Shown: positions 1 to 8,841, counted from the stretch's first letter. The stretch: DNA of 64,000 nucleotides from UBA11986 sp963734955 (GCA_963734955.1 CAVTJO010000005.1:372001-436000); one strand, 5' to 3'. The notes: generated by a model from the letters alone, not told the origin. Translations and numbers: made by a program.

Positions 1-1026
1 CGCATCGACAAGAAATGCCATGAACGACCGACTCGCGCCTGCGGATGTCTCGATAATGTATGGAATGAATTTCTCTTTCGTCTGCTCATCAAAATACTGC
101 ATCGCCTTCCCGGAATATTCCTGGTGACGCGACAGGTCGAAGTCGGTGCGGTTGTGTATCCCTTCGATCTCCCCCCATCCGAACGGAAATTGGTACTCGA
201 TGTCGTATGCATCCTTCGCATAGTGGGCAAGCTTGTCGGGCTCATGCTGGTGCCACTGGAGCTTTTCCTTGGTCAGGCCAAGACTGATGAACCATTGCAT
301 GCGTTCTTCACGCCAACGGTTGAACCACTCAACATCCGTTCCCGGCCTGACAAAAAACTGCATCTCCATCTGCTCGAACTCACGGGTCCGGAACAGGAAG
401 TTCTTCGTGTTGATCTCGTTACGGAACGCCTTCCCAATCTGCGCAATGCCAAACGGAATTTTCTGTCGCGAGGATGATTGAACATTCAGGAAGTTCACAA
501 AGATTCCCTGAGCGGTTTCAGGCCTCAGATACACCACCGCACCATCGTCCTCCACCGGGCCAACGAAGGTCTTGAACATCAGATTGAACTGACGGGCCTC
601 GGTGAACTTCCCTTCTGCCTGGCATTTGGATGCCTTGCGCCCCTTGTATGCCGGACTTCCGCACATTGCTTCGTCAATCTGGTCCGCCCTGAAGCGAGCT
701 TTGCACTCCTTGCAGTCCACCATTGGATCGGTGAAGTTGGCGACGTGACCCGAGGCCTCCCACACTTTCGGATGCATTAAGATCGAGGCATCAAGTCCTT
801 CGATATCTTCCCGGAACGTCATACTCCGCCACCATTGTTCCTTGACATTCCGGAGAAGCTCTACGCCGAGCGGGCCATAGTCCCAGCAGCCATTCAAGCC
901 ACCGTAAATTTCGCTTGATTGAAATACGAACCCTCGGCGTTTGCAGAGTGAGACGATCTTCTCCATCACCGCGTTGTCGCCGCTGGTCTGGTTTTGTTTC
1001 GGCTGTTTTGTCTTTTCCGTGCTAAT
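1..1026 (-). CDS. glyQS: Glycyl-tRNA synthetase, dimeric type (N-terminal part, cut by window edge)
   Basis: Charges tRNA-Gly in the cytoplasm. The reading frame is open from about 1026 down to base 1. It shows class II synthetase features of the alpha2 GlyRS family: LCKRRGFVFQSSEIYGG near the N-terminus, WDYGPLGVEL, FRNEINTKNFLFRTREFEQM (motif 2), and ETSAGASRSF at the edge. A CKEC pair with a later cysteine may bind zinc. The start is uncertain. The first ATG is at 966 with a poor ribosome site. An in-frame ATT at 1026 has AAAGGAG seven bases upstream and would add a 20-residue lysine/glutamine-rich extension. I give the longer form. Family identity is certain; start choice is not. Confidence 0.93.
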   Translation of the reverse strand, partial: MSTEKTKQPKQNQTSGDNAVMEKIVSLCKRRGFVFQSSEIYGGLNGCWDYGPLGVELLRNVKEQWWRSMTFREDIEGLDASILMHPKVWEASGHVANFTDPMVDCKECKARFRADQIDEAMCGSPAYKGRKASKCQAEGKFTEARQFNLMFKTFVGPVEDDGAVVYLRPETAQGIFVNFLNVQSSSRQKIPFGIAQIGKAFRNEINTKNFLFRTREFEQMEMQFFVRPGTDVEWFNRWREERMQWFISLGLTKEKLQWHQHEPDKLAHYAKDAYDIEYQFPFGWGEIEGIHNRTDFDLSRHQEYSGKAMQYFDEQTKEKFIPYIIETSAGASRSFMAFLVDA

Positions 1027-1117
1027 GGGTCTGCTCCTTTGCGTTGTTCTTTGATCGACACGACCGGAACTCAGATGACAGTCACGCCATTGTTGACTCT
1101 CGGTCAATGAATCACAA

Positions 1118-1141
1118 AGGTCAGACCGACATGTCTGACCT
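1118..1141 (-). terminator. Inverted repeat upstream of glyQS, possible terminator
   Basis: AGGTCAGAC and its complement form a perfect 9-bp stem around a 6-base loop, followed on the minus strand by TTTGTG rather than a long T run. It lies between the stop of the small membrane protein and the GlyRS start. It could end the upstream transcript or be a leader hairpin of glyQS. Confidence 0.4.
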
Positions 1142-1159
1142 GCCAGGCATCACTCCGTA

Positions 1160-1642
1160 TTACGTTATGCAAATGGAATTTACTCCAAATCCCTCTTCAA
1201 AACAAATGCAATACTCTCGATGATCATCCCATCGCTGAATGATGTGCATTGAGACGGTGCTTTCCCTTGTCCTCTCGGTCGCCACGATCCTGACATCATA
1301 GGCCGCGAGGGCCTCGCCGAGGTCATGATTGAAATCCAGACTGATGAACCGGGGCGGCACGTAGACCCGTCGTTCTTCCCTGATAAACTTCCTCCCAGGC
1401 GTGAATACGCTCCACGATTTCACCCACCTGGCATCGATACGATATCGGTCGAGAAGTGTGTCAACTGCAGCATTGACTCGTTGGAGCAGAGGTCGGGCCT
1501 CAGCCTCCTTAAGGGCAGACTTCTTTTCGATCTTCTCAGTAACTCGATTCGCCGAGTATAATACAAGCGAACTGACTGCGAGCATGCCAGCGATAACCAG
1601 TCGCCAACGTATTGCGTTCGTCACGCCACCGCCGCTACGCAT
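1160..1642 (-). CDS. Small membrane-anchored hypothetical protein, probably frameshifted near its end
   Basis: I do not recognise this 160-residue protein. One membrane segment lies near residues 12-31, followed by a charged helical stretch and a soluble part. Its ATG overlaps the crotonase stop by 8 bases, so the two are probably co-transcribed. The last residues look wrong. Dropping one base near 1228-1235 gives an alternative ending, GMIIESIAFVLKRDLE, stopping at 1180, which reads more like a natural protein terminus. The part is reminiscent of the N-terminal region of some FCB exported proteins, but I assign no function. Either the base call or the gene is damaged at its 3' end. Confidence 0.6.
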   Translation of the reverse strand: MRSGGGVTNAIRWRLVIAGMLAVSSLVLYSANRVTEKIEKKSALKEAEARPLLQRVNAAVDTLLDRYRIDARWVKSWSVFTPGRKFIREERRVYVPPRFISLDFNHDLGEALAAYDVRIVATERTRESTVSMHIIQRWDDHREYCICFEEGFGVNSICIT

Positions 1643-2417
1643 TCCTGAAGGCCGGCTTCCGTTTTTCGAGAAACGCCGTCGTGCCTTCCTTGAAATCTGC
1701 TGTATCGCAACAGACGCCGAAGAGCGACGCTTCGAGTTTCTGGCCGTCGCTGAGCGTGGTCTCCGCCGTCATGTTCACAGCTTTCAGGGCCATCCGAATT
1801 GCGATCTGTCCTTTGCTCGCGATCAATTGCGCCATCGAGGTTGCTGTCGCAAGCAGATCAGCTTGTGGCACAACTCTATTCACCAATCCAAACCGCAGAG
1901 CCTCCTGTGCGTCGATCTGATTGCCGGTGAGGATGAGCTCCATCGCACGACCTCGACCGATGAGGCGCGCAAGCCGCTGCGTTCCGCCATACCCTGGAAT
2001 AATGCCGAGACTGACCTCCGGCTGACCGAACTTTGCATTCTCGGATGCAATCCGGATGTGGCACGCAAGCGCCAACTCACACCCACCACCGAGTGCATAG
2101 CCGTTCACCGCGGCAATCACGGGTTTGCCGAGGTTCGCGATCAAGTCGAATACCTCCTGCCCCTTCGATGAAAACTCCTTGCCGGATTCGCTGTTGAGAA
2201 CAGTAAGCTCCTTGATGTCTGTCCCCGCAACAAACGCTTTCTCTCCCGAACCCGTAAGGATGACAATATCGATGCTGCTGTCGGTCTTGAGTTCACTGAA
2301 GAGCGTTTTCAACTCCACCTTCGCCTGGGCGTTCAGAGCATTCAGTTTGTCCGGTCGGTTGATGGTGATGGTGGCGATGTTGCTGCTGACCGAAAGGAGA
2401 AGTGTTTGATAGTTCAT
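1635..2417 (-). CDS. Enoyl-CoA hydratase/isomerase (crotonase) family protein
   Basis: Predicted cytoplasmic acyl-CoA enzyme of 260 residues, the usual crotonase length. The oxyanion-hole segments are present (KAFVAGTDIKEL and GYALGGGCELALA). Both acidic catalytic residues of hydratases are in place: Glu in GGGCELAL and Glu in FGQPEVSLGIIPGYGGTQ. This favours a true enoyl-CoA hydratase, possibly crotonyl/3-hydroxybutyryl type, over an isomerase. The C-terminal FxEKRKPxF motif is typical. It starts three bases after the stop of the upstream envelope gene and runs into the small membrane gene. Substrate chain length cannot be told from sequence. Confidence 0.9.
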   Translation of the reverse strand: MNYQTLLLSVSSNIATITINRPDKLNALNAQAKVELKTLFSELKTDSSIDIVILTGSGEKAFVAGTDIKELTVLNSESGKEFSSKGQEVFDLIANLGKPVIAAVNGYALGGGCELALACHIRIASENAKFGQPEVSLGIIPGYGGTQRLARLIGRGRAMELILTGNQIDAQEALRFGLVNRVVPQADLLATATSMAQLIASKGQIAIRMALKAVNMTAETTLSDGQKLEASLFGVCCDTADFKEGTTAFLEKRKPAFRNA

Positions 2418-2420
2418 GGA

Positions 2421-3053
2421 TCAAATCCCGAATGACTTGAAGCGAATCCCGAAGTGAGCCCCGAGGTTCTTGATGTCCGAAAACGCGGTGTACCGGATGC
2501 CGAACTCGAGAAACTTCACCGCAAATCCTCCGAGAACGGTATAGCCCGCCTTCGCCTGTTGGTTGACTGCCAAATTGCCGGAGATAAATTGGAGATTTCC
2601 TTCCGCACCCGCGAACACCATCAGGTTCTCACGCGAAGCATACGGGAACACAGCTTGCACGCCAATGCTGAGCGGAAAGGCTGTGAAATCCTGACGGCCA
2701 AGAGTCGCACCAACTCCCAATGGGGAATATGCTGGCACAGGGTAACCAAACTGGTCCGGTTGGTAGTACCACGTGATGCCGCCTCCAAATGTGAGAGCGA
2801 GAGGTTTGATGTCATCACTGAAGCATCGTGCGCTGAAGTTCAGACCAGTCCCGGCATAGTTGTTCCCGGTGACGTAGGGCATGGTGACCGGGTAGGTTGG
2901 CATGTACATCTCGCCCGGTGTCTGGATGTCTTCGCCGGGAAAGAACTTTACGATGGCCACACTGGGCATGATCCGCCATTCGGACTCTTCTTCCTGAGCA
3001 ACAAGGACGGTGGCACCTAGAACTAGCAGCAGGATGACGCTCAACGTCTTCAT
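2421..3053 (-). CDS. Exported hypothetical protein, probable outer-membrane barrel
   Basis: A 210-residue protein with a clear signal peptide (MKTLSVILLLVLGATVLVAQ, cleavage after AQ). The rest is rich in alternating aromatic and glycine residues and ends in a hydrophobic strand with terminal FGI, as in small outer-membrane barrels. A GGAGGG ribosome site stands 7 bases before the ATG. No specific family is recognised. It lies 75 bases downstream of the sugar nucleotidyltransferase and 3 bases upstream of the crotonase, so it may be the last part of the AMMECR1-MEMO1 transcript or the start of another. Confidence 0.7.
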   Translation of the reverse strand: MKTLSVILLLVLGATVLVAQEEESEWRIMPSVAIVKFFPGEDIQTPGEMYMPTYPVTMPYVTGNNYAGTGLNFSARCFSDDIKPLALTFGGGITWYYQPDQFGYPVPAYSPLGVGATLGRQDFTAFPLSIGVQAVFPYASRENLMVFAGAEGNLQFISGNLAVNQQAKAGYTVLGGFAVKFLEFGIRYTAFSDIKNLGAHFGIRFKSFGI

Positions 3054-3128
3054 GGTTCATCCCTCCATTTTTCCGGTTCGAATGATTCTCTCGTTGATTG
3101 TGAAGTAGACGTTCCACCAAAGGATTTC

Positions 3129-4193
3129 TCAAACGACTTCGACTCTACTTTGGTCTCCTATCATAAACCTATGTACACGCGGCTTGCCCGTTCCCTCGAC
3201 AACCTCAACATCGTTGCCAAGGATACTCCCTTCAAGACGGATCCCCACATTCAACACCTTGCAATCCCGAAGGATGATACTATACTCCACTTCGCTCCTG
3301 CGGATGGTTGTCTTGTTTCCGATGGCCGTGAACGGGCCGATGTACGAGTCCTCGATGACGCAATGTTCTCCGATGATCACCGGCCCCCGCACAACGCTAT
3401 TGACAATTCTTGCCCCGCGCTCGATGATTACCTTTCCCGATACCACCGACTGGCCATCCACCTCCCCGCGAATCGCTGGAGTGAGGTTGTCGAGCACAAG
3501 CCTGTTCGCTTCAAGCAGGTCGCTCGGTTTGCCTGTATCTTTCCACCATCCGGTGATCTCCGCATACCCGATCTTGTAGCCCTTGTCGATCAGGTACTGG
3601 TGGGCATCGGAAATCTCGAGTTCGCCCCGCGCACTCGGCTTGATCGCTTTGACGGCTTCGAATATGGACGGATCATAGAGATAGATCCCGGAAACAGCAA
3701 AACTGCTTTTCGGATGTTTCGGTTTCTCCTCAATGGAAACGATCCGACCATCCTTGAGTTCGGGAACCCCGAACCGTTCGGGGTCCTTCACCTTCGCCAG
3801 GGTCAGGAAACAGTTGCATCCACTTCGCTCAAACTCCTCAATGAAGCGCGTCACTCCCCCAACAACCATATTGTCGCCAAGATAAAAGACAAACTTGTCC
3901 TTCCCCATGAACTTCTCCGACAAGGCCACAACCTGTGAAAGCCCTCCCGGTGTCAGTTGCGGGATGTACGTAATGCGTGCATCCCACCGCGACCCGTCCC
4001 CTATTGCCTTCGGGACTTCATCACTATCGGCATTGTGGACAATGGCAATTTCCTTGATCCCTGCGCCGGTCGCGGCCTCAATTGCATAGTGCAGTATGGG
4101 TTTGTTGGCAATCGGGATCAGATGCTTGTTCTGTGTATGAGTGATCGGACGCAGTCGTGTACCGCGGCCACCGCTGGCAATCAATGCTTTCAA
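3129..4193 (-). CDS. Glucose-1-phosphate thymidylyltransferase-like nucleotidyltransferase, long form
   Basis: Predicted to make an NDP-sugar (dTDP-glucose is the best guess) from a sugar 1-phosphate. Residues 1-240 are the nucleotidyltransferase domain with GGRGTRLRPITHTQNKHLIP as the triphosphate-binding signature and FYLGDNMV as the metal-binding region. The C-terminal 110 residues are a left-handed beta-helix of hexapeptide repeats, as in the StrD/long RmlA group rather than the short RmlA. The start is a TTG whose codon overlaps the TGA of the DUF2520 gene (TTGA), with AGGA seven bases upstream, so translation is probably coupled. The sugar product is unknown. Confidence 0.85.
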   Translation of the reverse strand: MKALIASGGRGTRLRPITHTQNKHLIPIANKPILHYAIEAATGAGIKEIAIVHNADSDEVPKAIGDGSRWDARITYIPQLTPGGLSQVVALSEKFMGKDKFVFYLGDNMVVGGVTRFIEEFERSGCNCFLTLAKVKDPERFGVPELKDGRIVSIEEKPKHPKSSFAVSGIYLYDPSIFEAVKAIKPSARGELEISDAHQYLIDKGYKIGYAEITGWWKDTGKPSDLLEANRLVLDNLTPAIRGEVDGQSVVSGKVIIERGARIVNSVVRGPVIIGEHCVIEDSYIGPFTAIGNKTTIRRSEVEYSIILRDCKVLNVGIRLEGSILGNDVEVVEGTGKPRVHRFMIGDQSRVEVV

Positions 4194-5101
4194 TGTGGAT
4201 CCTGAGGCTTGGAGTTGGTGTATGAATGGACAAGGTCCCTGAGCGCTCTCGCGCTCTCTTCCGTGAGAGAGCCCTTTCGCTCGGCCAGTGTTACCGTCTC
4301 TAACGTAAGTGTTCCGAAGTACGGAAGCAACTCCGGCGAAAACTCTTTTACCGCTGCAAAATGCTGTGCTACTGTCTCCACGCCGCCACGAGCAATCGGC
4401 CCGCTCAACGAGGCAGCCGGAGATGCTTTCTCCGCATTGCGGAGCGTCGCCATGATAATGGGCTTGAATGCCTCAAGGAAGCCCTGCCTCCGATCGCCAA
4501 ACCGCTCGGACATGACCTCAAGAACGGACAGAAGTGTCGTGAGATGGTTTGAAGCGACAACGCACGCTGCGTGGTAGAACACTCTCAGTTCCGGATTGAT
4601 CTCAATAACGTGACCGCCGAGCTTTCTGGCTAACGACCTTGCCCTTTTTACTGCGATTGGCGATCCGTCAACCGCGTAATAGATACCACGTGCGGTCGGG
4701 AGAATCTGTCGAGCGGAGAAATCACGCGGAAACGTCTGCAATGGATGAAACGAGAATACGGTGGCTCCCTTGCGGTCGAGAGGTTCCAGCACCCGGGCGG
4801 TCAGCATGCCGGACGCGTGACATACCGAGAGACGTTTGAACCTGAGATGTGTGACACCGGCAAGCCCGGCAGCAACCTCTTCGACTACCGCGTGTGGTGT
4901 TGCGATGTAGATGAGATCAGTCGTTGAAGGGATCGCAGCCAGGGAATCCGAGACATTCCTGCAGCGGAGGAATTTGCCGGCAATTTGCGCGGACTTCCGC
5001 GTTCTCGAAACGACGGATACAACCTTCTCTCCATGTTCAACAAGGATGCGACCGATGACCGAACCAACTTTCCCAGCCCCAATGATCGCGATGTTATTCA
5101 T
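4190..5101 (-). CDS. DUF2520 Rossmann-fold protein
   Basis: A 303-residue protein with an N-terminal dinucleotide-binding fold (IAIIGAGKVGSVIGRIL at residues 4-20, and YIATPHAVVEEVA) and the C-terminal helical DUF2520 domain (FSFHPLQTFPRD, FYHAACVVASNHLTTLL). Related proteins are 6-phosphogluconate-dehydrogenase-like, but the substrate is unknown. It overlaps the MEMO1 stop by 8 bases and hands over to the nucleotidyltransferase by a TTGA overlap. It is the third gene of a tight four-gene operon. Confidence 0.85.
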   Translation of the reverse strand: MNNIAIIGAGKVGSVIGRILVEHGEKVVSVVSRTRKSAQIAGKFLRCRNVSDSLAAIPSTTDLIYIATPHAVVEEVAAGLAGVTHLRFKRLSVCHASGMLTARVLEPLDRKGATVFSFHPLQTFPRDFSARQILPTARGIYYAVDGSPIAVKRARSLARKLGGHVIEINPELRVFYHAACVVASNHLTTLLSVLEVMSERFGDRRQGFLEAFKPIIMATLRNAEKASPAASLSGPIARGGVETVAQHFAAVKEFSPELLPYFGTLTLETVTLAERKGSLTEESARALRDLVHSYTNSKPQDPH

Positions 5102-5927
5102 AGGCGGCAGCAGACAGGTACCCCACTACCTGAGAATGGTCTCCTGTGACGTCGCCGGAATTGCATTGATGAAGAATGGCCATCTTCCTGATCCCGAGGC
5201 GCCAGAGGGCCATCATCACCGCCACGGCCGGTCCTCCTCCGCACGCTTCCGTCCGTTGGAGTTCCAGGTCCTGCATCAATCCTTCGTAGTCAAAGTTCCT
5301 CACGTCTTCAATCGTGATCGCGTCGAGTCGTCGCGCAACGTCTGATGGATGATAGTGGGAAAGATCCGTACTGGCTACGAGCAGAACATTTTCTCCTTCC
5401 AGAACCTCACCCAACAACGCTCCGAGAGCGAAGCAGTTCTCCTTCCGTTGATCTCCGAGAACCAATGGAAGGAATCGAAACTCGCCCAAAACGTACTGAA
5501 GGAAGGGCAGGTGGACCTCAATTGCATGTTCCTGTCTATGTCCGGCAAGGGTCGCTGTGACAGCTCCATTCGTCCGGTTCAACAATCTTGTGCGAAGCCC
5601 CTGATCGACAACGACTCTCCCGAGCGGCGTCGCGTATGAACTTCCCGGAAAGACCGACACACCATCAAAATATTCCTGATGACTCGGCGAAACGATCACC
5701 ACACACGAATAGTGTGACCCATTCAATAACCCATATGCGTGTGCGGCGGTAAATCCAGAATACATATACCCGGCATGCGGGCCGATAACTCCCCTGATCG
5801 TGCCGTCGATCTTCGGCAACACAACTCCTGCGATCAACTCTCTGATATCACGGCGCAATTCCTCGGGGTCCGAAGGATAAAACTGGCCGCACACTACACA
5901 TTCGCGGTTGGCGTTTTCCGCTATCAT
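5094..5927 (-). CDS. amrB: AmmeMemoRadiSam system protein B (MEMO1 family)
   Basis: A 277-residue MEMO-like protein related to class III extradiol dioxygenases. Conserved histidines are visible in VIGPHAGYMYSG, VSPSHQEYF, EHAIEVHLPFL and STDLSHYHP, which would line the metal pocket. The family's biochemical role is still unsettled, though metal binding is generally expected. ATGA overlap with the upstream AMMECR1 gene and 8-base overlap with DUF2520 argue for one transcript. The radical SAM partner that completes the usual trio is not in this window. Confidence 0.92.
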   Translation of the reverse strand: MIAENANRECVVCGQFYPSDPEELRRDIRELIAGVVLPKIDGTIRGVIGPHAGYMYSGFTAAHAYGLLNGSHYSCVVIVSPSHQEYFDGVSVFPGSSYATPLGRVVVDQGLRTRLLNRTNGAVTATLAGHRQEHAIEVHLPFLQYVLGEFRFLPLVLGDQRKENCFALGALLGEVLEGENVLLVASTDLSHYHPSDVARRLDAITIEDVRNFDYEGLMQDLELQRTEACGGGPAVAVMMALWRLGIRKMAILHQCNSGDVTGDHSQVVGYLSAAAYE

Positions 5928-6502
5928 ACGGGATGCCCGTGCAATACTTCTTCCTCATCAATCACTTCGGCAGAGAACACACTAATTCTGGAACCCGGAT
6001 CTTTCCACGCCCACCGGTGAAGGCCGGACTTTCTGCACACCGCCTCAAGAAACTCCTCCGCGTTCCAGCCATACTCGGTTGCCACCTGGGGTAACAACAC
6101 CCCTCTCCCAAACCCGTGCTCCAGCATGAGCCCGTGTTCACCGACTCTGATCTCATCCTTGCTGGAAATCCGACGCATGGGCGACAGGACAGATATCTCG
6201 AGGGTCGCCCTTTCAAGTTCGGGTGTTTGCAGCGCGGGGAACCTTGGATCGTCAATCGCCGCCTTCACTGCAACTTCTGCCACTACTTCGGCAAGGGGAA
6301 GCAGCGATTCCATGTAGCCGATGCACCCGCGCAACTCGCGGTCGATTCGAATGGTAACGAATGCACCACGCGGCTTGAGCAGTTCCTTGGATGGGTGAAT
6401 ATCCAGATCGCCGGTTGCCTGATCGGATTGTGCTTGAAGTGCGGCAGCAATTGAGCTTCGTGCAATCCTCAATAACTCTCGCCGTTCTTCATGTGTCAAC
6501 AT
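5924..6502 (-). CDS. amrA: AmmeMemoRadiSam system protein A (AMMECR1 domain)
   Basis: A 192-residue AMMECR1-domain protein of normal length. The diagnostic segment LRGCIGYMESLLPLAEVV follows GAFVTIRIDRE, and FPALQTPELERATLEISVLS and GVLLPQVATEYGWNAEEFLE match the family. Function is unknown across the family. It is the first gene of the operon AMMECR1-MEMO1-DUF2520-nucleotidyltransferase and has its own promoter candidate about 26 bases before the ATG. Confidence 0.92.
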   Translation of the reverse strand: MLTHEERRELLRIARSSIAAALQAQSDQATGDLDIHPSKELLKPRGAFVTIRIDRELRGCIGYMESLLPLAEVVAEVAVKAAIDDPRFPALQTPELERATLEISVLSPMRRISSKDEIRVGEHGLMLEHGFGRGVLLPQVATEYGWNAEEFLEAVCRKSGLHRWAWKDPGSRISVFSAEVIDEEEVLHGHPV

Positions 6503-6527
6503 GGTTCGAGAGCCTTGCTGTTCAGCG

Positions 6528-6559
6528 GAAACGTAACCAAAAAATCATGGATATACAAG
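6528..6559 (-). promoter_or_regulatory. Bacteroidota-type promoter candidate for the AMMECR1 operon
   Basis: On the minus strand, CTTG (6559-6556), a 20-base spacer, then TACGTTTC (6535-6528). This fits TTTG-N19-20-TAnnTTTG at 3 of 4 and 5 of 6 fixed positions. It lies 26 bases upstream of the AMMECR1 ATG. Confidence 0.55.
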
Positions 6560-6653
6560 GCGGCATCGTTTTCAGATATCAGAATCTGAAGTCCAGGACA
6601 CCACTTGTTGATTGAACAAGTCCAGCATCGCTACTTGAAAAATCGCTCCTATG

Positions 6654-6685
6654 TTTGCTTCTCTTGCAGTCCTTCGCTACATTTC
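6654..6685 (+). promoter_or_regulatory. Bacteroidota-type promoter candidate for the phosphohexomutase gene
   Basis: TTTG (6654-6657), 20 bases, TACATTTC (6678-6685), 45 bases before the ATG at 6731. With the motif at 6528-6559 it makes a divergent promoter pair in the 228-base gap between the two operons. The rest of the gap shows nothing recognisable. Confidence 0.55.
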
Positions 6686-6730
6686 TGCAGAATTCTTCTA
6701 CAAATCCGGTAACATCTCGCACCAGAATCC

Positions 6731-8119
6731 ATGCCATTAATGGTCAGCATCTCCGGCATCAGGGGAATCGTGGGAGAAAGTCTCACGCCAGATGTCGTGA
6801 TCAAGTATGCTTCAGCGTATGCTGAATACTGCAGACGAAGGCAGCCGGACAATCCGGCAGTGGTGCTCGGCAGAGATGGAAGAATCACCGGAAAAGTCTT
6901 TGCCAATATGGTCTCCTCAACCCTTCTGTCAATGGGGGTCAACGTCAGGGCCATTGGAGTATGCCCCACACCCACCGTCGCACTTGCAGTGGAGCACAGT
7001 GATGCCGTCGGAGGAATTTCAGTAACTGCGAGCCACAATCCGATCCAGTGGAATGGATTGAAGTTCTTTGCCAAAACAGGGATGTTCCTCGATGCGGAAG
7101 AGAACACCGCACTCTGGCAAATTGCTGACGAGAGAACAGCAAGGTATTCCCCCTGGCAGCATCTTGGGAAACATTCAGCAGATGATGGATGGATTCGCAA
7201 GCATATTGATGCAATCCTCTCGCTTCGGTATATCAAGAGGGAAGTGATACGACGGAGGCGACTCAGGATAGTGACAGACTGCGTGAATGCCGCGGGTGGC
7301 ATCATAGTCCCTGCCCTTCTCAGAGAACTCGGCTGTGAAGCAATCGAGATGAACTGCGATGTAAGTGGAGTCTTTTCGCATGCGCCTGAACCTATTCCTG
7401 AAAATCTCGGTGATCTCGCCGCCCGCGTGAAGGCCGAGAAAGCCGACCTTGGCATCGCCGTAGATCCAGATGTTGACCGGCTGGTTCTCATTACAGAAAA
7501 AGGTGAGCCATTGGGTGAGGAGTATACCATTGCTTCGGCGGTAAAATTTGTTCTTGAAAGAGAGAAGCAACTCGGACACACCTATTCACAATCTGTCGTC
7601 GTTAACCTTTCGACGACAAGGGCTGTTGAGGATATCGCCGCTGCATACGGCGCAAAGTGCTTTCGTACACCGGTCGGCGAGATCAATGTCGCGAGGAAGA
7701 TGAAGGAAATCGGGGCAGTGATTGGCGGCGAGGGAAGCGGTGGCGTCATTCTCCCGGCCGTCCATTGCGGGCGCGATGCAATCGTCGGCATAGGATTGAT
7801 TTTGCAGATGCTTGCCGAATTTGACGGGACTCTTTCGGAGGTGAAATCCACGCTGCCGCAGTACTCAATCGCCAAGGGGAAGATTGAGATTGGAACGATC
7901 TCACCTGAGACAGTGCTCAATAGAATTCAATCATCGCAGAATGGCGCCGGGCGATTCAACACCGACGACGGACTGCGGATCGACTTCCCGGACTATTGGG
8001 TTCATCTCCGCAAATCCAATACCGAACCGATTGTCCGGGTGATTGCAGAGGCGAGAACAATGCCGCACGCTGTTGAAGAAGTCGAGAAGTTCAAACGTGA
8101 GATAGAAACCATGAAGTAA
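6731..8119 (+). CDS. glmM: Phosphoglucosamine mutase-type alpha-D-phosphohexomutase
   Basis: Interconverts sugar 6- and 1-phosphates, most likely glucosamine phosphate for cell-wall UDP-GlcNAc. At 462 residues it has the four-domain phosphohexomutase layout. The phosphoserine loop is VTASHNPIQWNGLKFF, metal is bound by DPDVDRLVLI, the sugar loop is GGEGSGGVI and the phosphate-binding loop is RKSNTEPIVRVIAEA. The N-terminal SGIRGIVGESL fits GlmM or phosphomannomutase; which of these two is inferred only. It is the first gene of a plus-strand run reaching hslU. Confidence 0.85.
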   Translation: MPLMVSISGIRGIVGESLTPDVVIKYASAYAEYCRRRQPDNPAVVLGRDGRITGKVFANMVSSTLLSMGVNVRAIGVCPTPTVALAVEHSDAVGGISVTASHNPIQWNGLKFFAKTGMFLDAEENTALWQIADERTARYSPWQHLGKHSADDGWIRKHIDAILSLRYIKREVIRRRRLRIVTDCVNAAGGIIVPALLRELGCEAIEMNCDVSGVFSHAPEPIPENLGDLAARVKAEKADLGIAVDPDVDRLVLITEKGEPLGEEYTIASAVKFVLEREKQLGHTYSQSVVVNLSTTRAVEDIAAAYGAKCFRTPVGEINVARKMKEIGAVIGGEGSGGVILPAVHCGRDAIVGIGLILQMLAEFDGTLSEVKSTLPQYSIAKGKIEIGTISPETVLNRIQSSQNGAGRFNTDDGLRIDFPDYWVHLRKSNTEPIVRVIAEARTMPHAVEEVEKFKREIETMK

Positions 8120-8199
8120 ACCGTCTGTCACACAGCGTCATGGAGTGCGGCATTTATGTCGACTATCCGGCTCCGTTCATTTTTTGAAGATCCATACTT

Positions 8200-8841
8200 A
8201 TGGCTTTGACGATTTCCCTTCTTCGCCACGGACAGACACCAATGAGCCGCGATAATGTTTTTTGCGGATCAGGCCTTGACCCTGAGTTGACTTCAGAGGG
8301 AAGCGAGATGGCCTTCGCGTTTGCCGCCGAATACAACAAGACTCCCTGGAAGGCAGTGTTCTCGAGTCCACTTCGTCGGACAGTGATGACCGCAACGCCT
8401 TTGTGCGAAAGGGTTGGCGCCTCGATGGAACTGAGAGACGACTTGAAGGAAATCGGGTACGGCAAATGGGAGGGTCACTCTGTGGAGGTTGTGAACCGCG
8501 ACTATCACGACGATTACATCCGGTGGACGGCTGACCCGGCGTGGCATGCCCCCACTGGAGGCGAAATGGCGATTGAGATTGCGCGCAGGAGCCTCAGAGT
8601 CATCGAAGAAATCAAAGAGCGCTTCACCGATGGCAATGTACTTGTCGTCTCGCACAAGGCAACCATCAGAATCATCCTGTGCAGTCTGCTCGGCATTGAT
8701 GTTGGACGGTTTCGCTACCGCCTTGCTTGCCCGGTTGCATCCGTGTCGGTTGTCGAGTTTATCGCCCAGGGGCCATTGCTCCGTGTGCTTGCTGACCGGG
8801 GCCACCTGTCTGACAGGTTGCGCTCACTCCCGGGCACATAA
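8200..8841 (+). CDS. Histidine phosphatase family protein (phosphoglycerate mutase-like)
   Basis: A 213-residue protein of the histidine phosphatase superfamily. The catalytic RHG is in ISLLRHGQTPMSRDNVFCG. Supporting residues are the SSPLRRTVMTA arginine, the LKEIGYGKWEG glutamate region, and the second histidine in VVSHKATIRI. Such proteins include CobC-, GpmB- and broad-specificity phosphatases. The substrate is not evident. It lies 80 bases after the mutase gene and 40 before the EutN-like gene, on the same strand. Confidence 0.85.
   Translation: MALTISLLRHGQTPMSRDNVFCGSGLDPELTSEGSEMAFAFAAEYNKTPWKAVFSSPLRRTVMTATPLCERVGASMELRDDLKEIGYGKWEGHSVEVVNRDYHDDYIRWTADPAWHAPTGGEMAIEIARRSLRVIEEIKERFTDGNVLVVSHKATIRIILCSLLGIDVGRFRYRLACPVASVSVVEFIAQGPLLRVLADRGHLSDRLRSLPGT

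Noticed and set aside
1401..2171. A 256-codon plus-strand frame over the crotonase and small membrane gene
   Set aside because: Starts without a ribosome site and lies opposite a clear crotonase.
6649..7581. A 310-codon minus-strand frame opposite the phosphohexomutase
   Set aside because: Serine-rich shadow of a conserved enzyme on the other strand.
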